Source: Mucinivorans sp036654415 (lineage in GTDB: Bacteria > Bacteroidota > Bacteroidia > Bacteroidales > Rikenellaceae). From it: DNA of 5,571 nucleotides. The notes under the pieces were generated by a model, which had not been told where the DNA came from, did no database searches, and saw nothing but the letters and a program-made list of their open reading frames with translations. The stretch covers positions 1 through 5,571 of the forward strand of contig JAVVSB010000065.1 in NCBI GenBank assembly GCA_036654415.1. The letters run 5' to 3'. Of this stretch, positions 5,526 to 5,571 are shown in pieces (within the stretch, counting starts at the first letter, position 1; the number at the start of each line of letters is the position of its first letter). The position numbers and the translations under genes were made by a program.

Positions 5526-5571
5526 TCGATGACTGTTTAGAAGCTGTTTTAATTTGTTTTCAAAATTTTAT

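Noticed and set aside
5529..5571. Possible end of an insertion sequence
   Set aside because: Only 43 bases are visible. No terminal inverted repeat partner, target duplication or transposase is present in the window.
1..5571. CRISPR array, tRNA or rRNA genes, riboswitch, defence system
   Set aside because: No spaced repeats, no cloverleaf-like or rRNA-like sequence, no long structured leader and no defence protein motifs were seen; gaps between genes are all under 150 nt.

Overview
The window looks like chromosomal DNA from a Bacteroidota bacterium, most likely order Bacteroidales. The main reason is its promoters: five places match the Bacteroidota sigma factor -7 consensus TAnnTTTG, two of them with a TTTG -33 box exactly 19 nt upstream. 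Shine-Dalgarno sequences are weak or absent, and the zinc-free type B L31, the lipoprotein and the serine-type sulfatase also fit. A finer placement (for example Rikenellaceae/Alistipes) would be a guess.

Left part, minus strand (1-893): the 5' end of an unrecognised lipoprotein gene runs off the left edge. Upstream of it is a 142-nt gap with a run of 13 A inside a candidate promoter. Next comes a 180-aa protein with the outline of a small serine recombinase (resolvase/invertase) that has lost its catalytic residues but keeps the GRP hinge and a C-terminal helix-turn-helix. It is probably a DNA-binding protein rather than an active recombinase.

Divergent control region (894-989): two -7 elements face away from each other, and a perfect 10-bp inverted repeat fills the space between them. 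This is an attractive operator candidate for the recombinase-like protein.

Central operon, plus strand (990-3612): an exported alkaline phosphatase overlaps cinA by one base (TAATG). cinA appears to overlap a small 2[4Fe-4S] ferredoxin by four bases through a TTG start (TTGA). The phosphatase promoter lies so close to its ATG that the mRNA should be leaderless or nearly so.

Right part, plus strand (3594-5571): rpmE2 (type B L31) has its own near-perfect promoter inside the 3' end of the ferredoxin gene and ends in a clear intrinsic terminator. The U-tract of that terminator also supplies the -33 box of the next promoter, which drives a lipoprotein sulfatase with a serine-type SxPxR active site. 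After the sulfatase another -7 element points to a gene beyond the right edge.

Most of the window is ordinary housekeeping and hydrolase genes. The parts worth a second look are the degenerate recombinase with its symmetric divergent promoter region, the A13 tract, and the unusual start of the ferredoxin gene.
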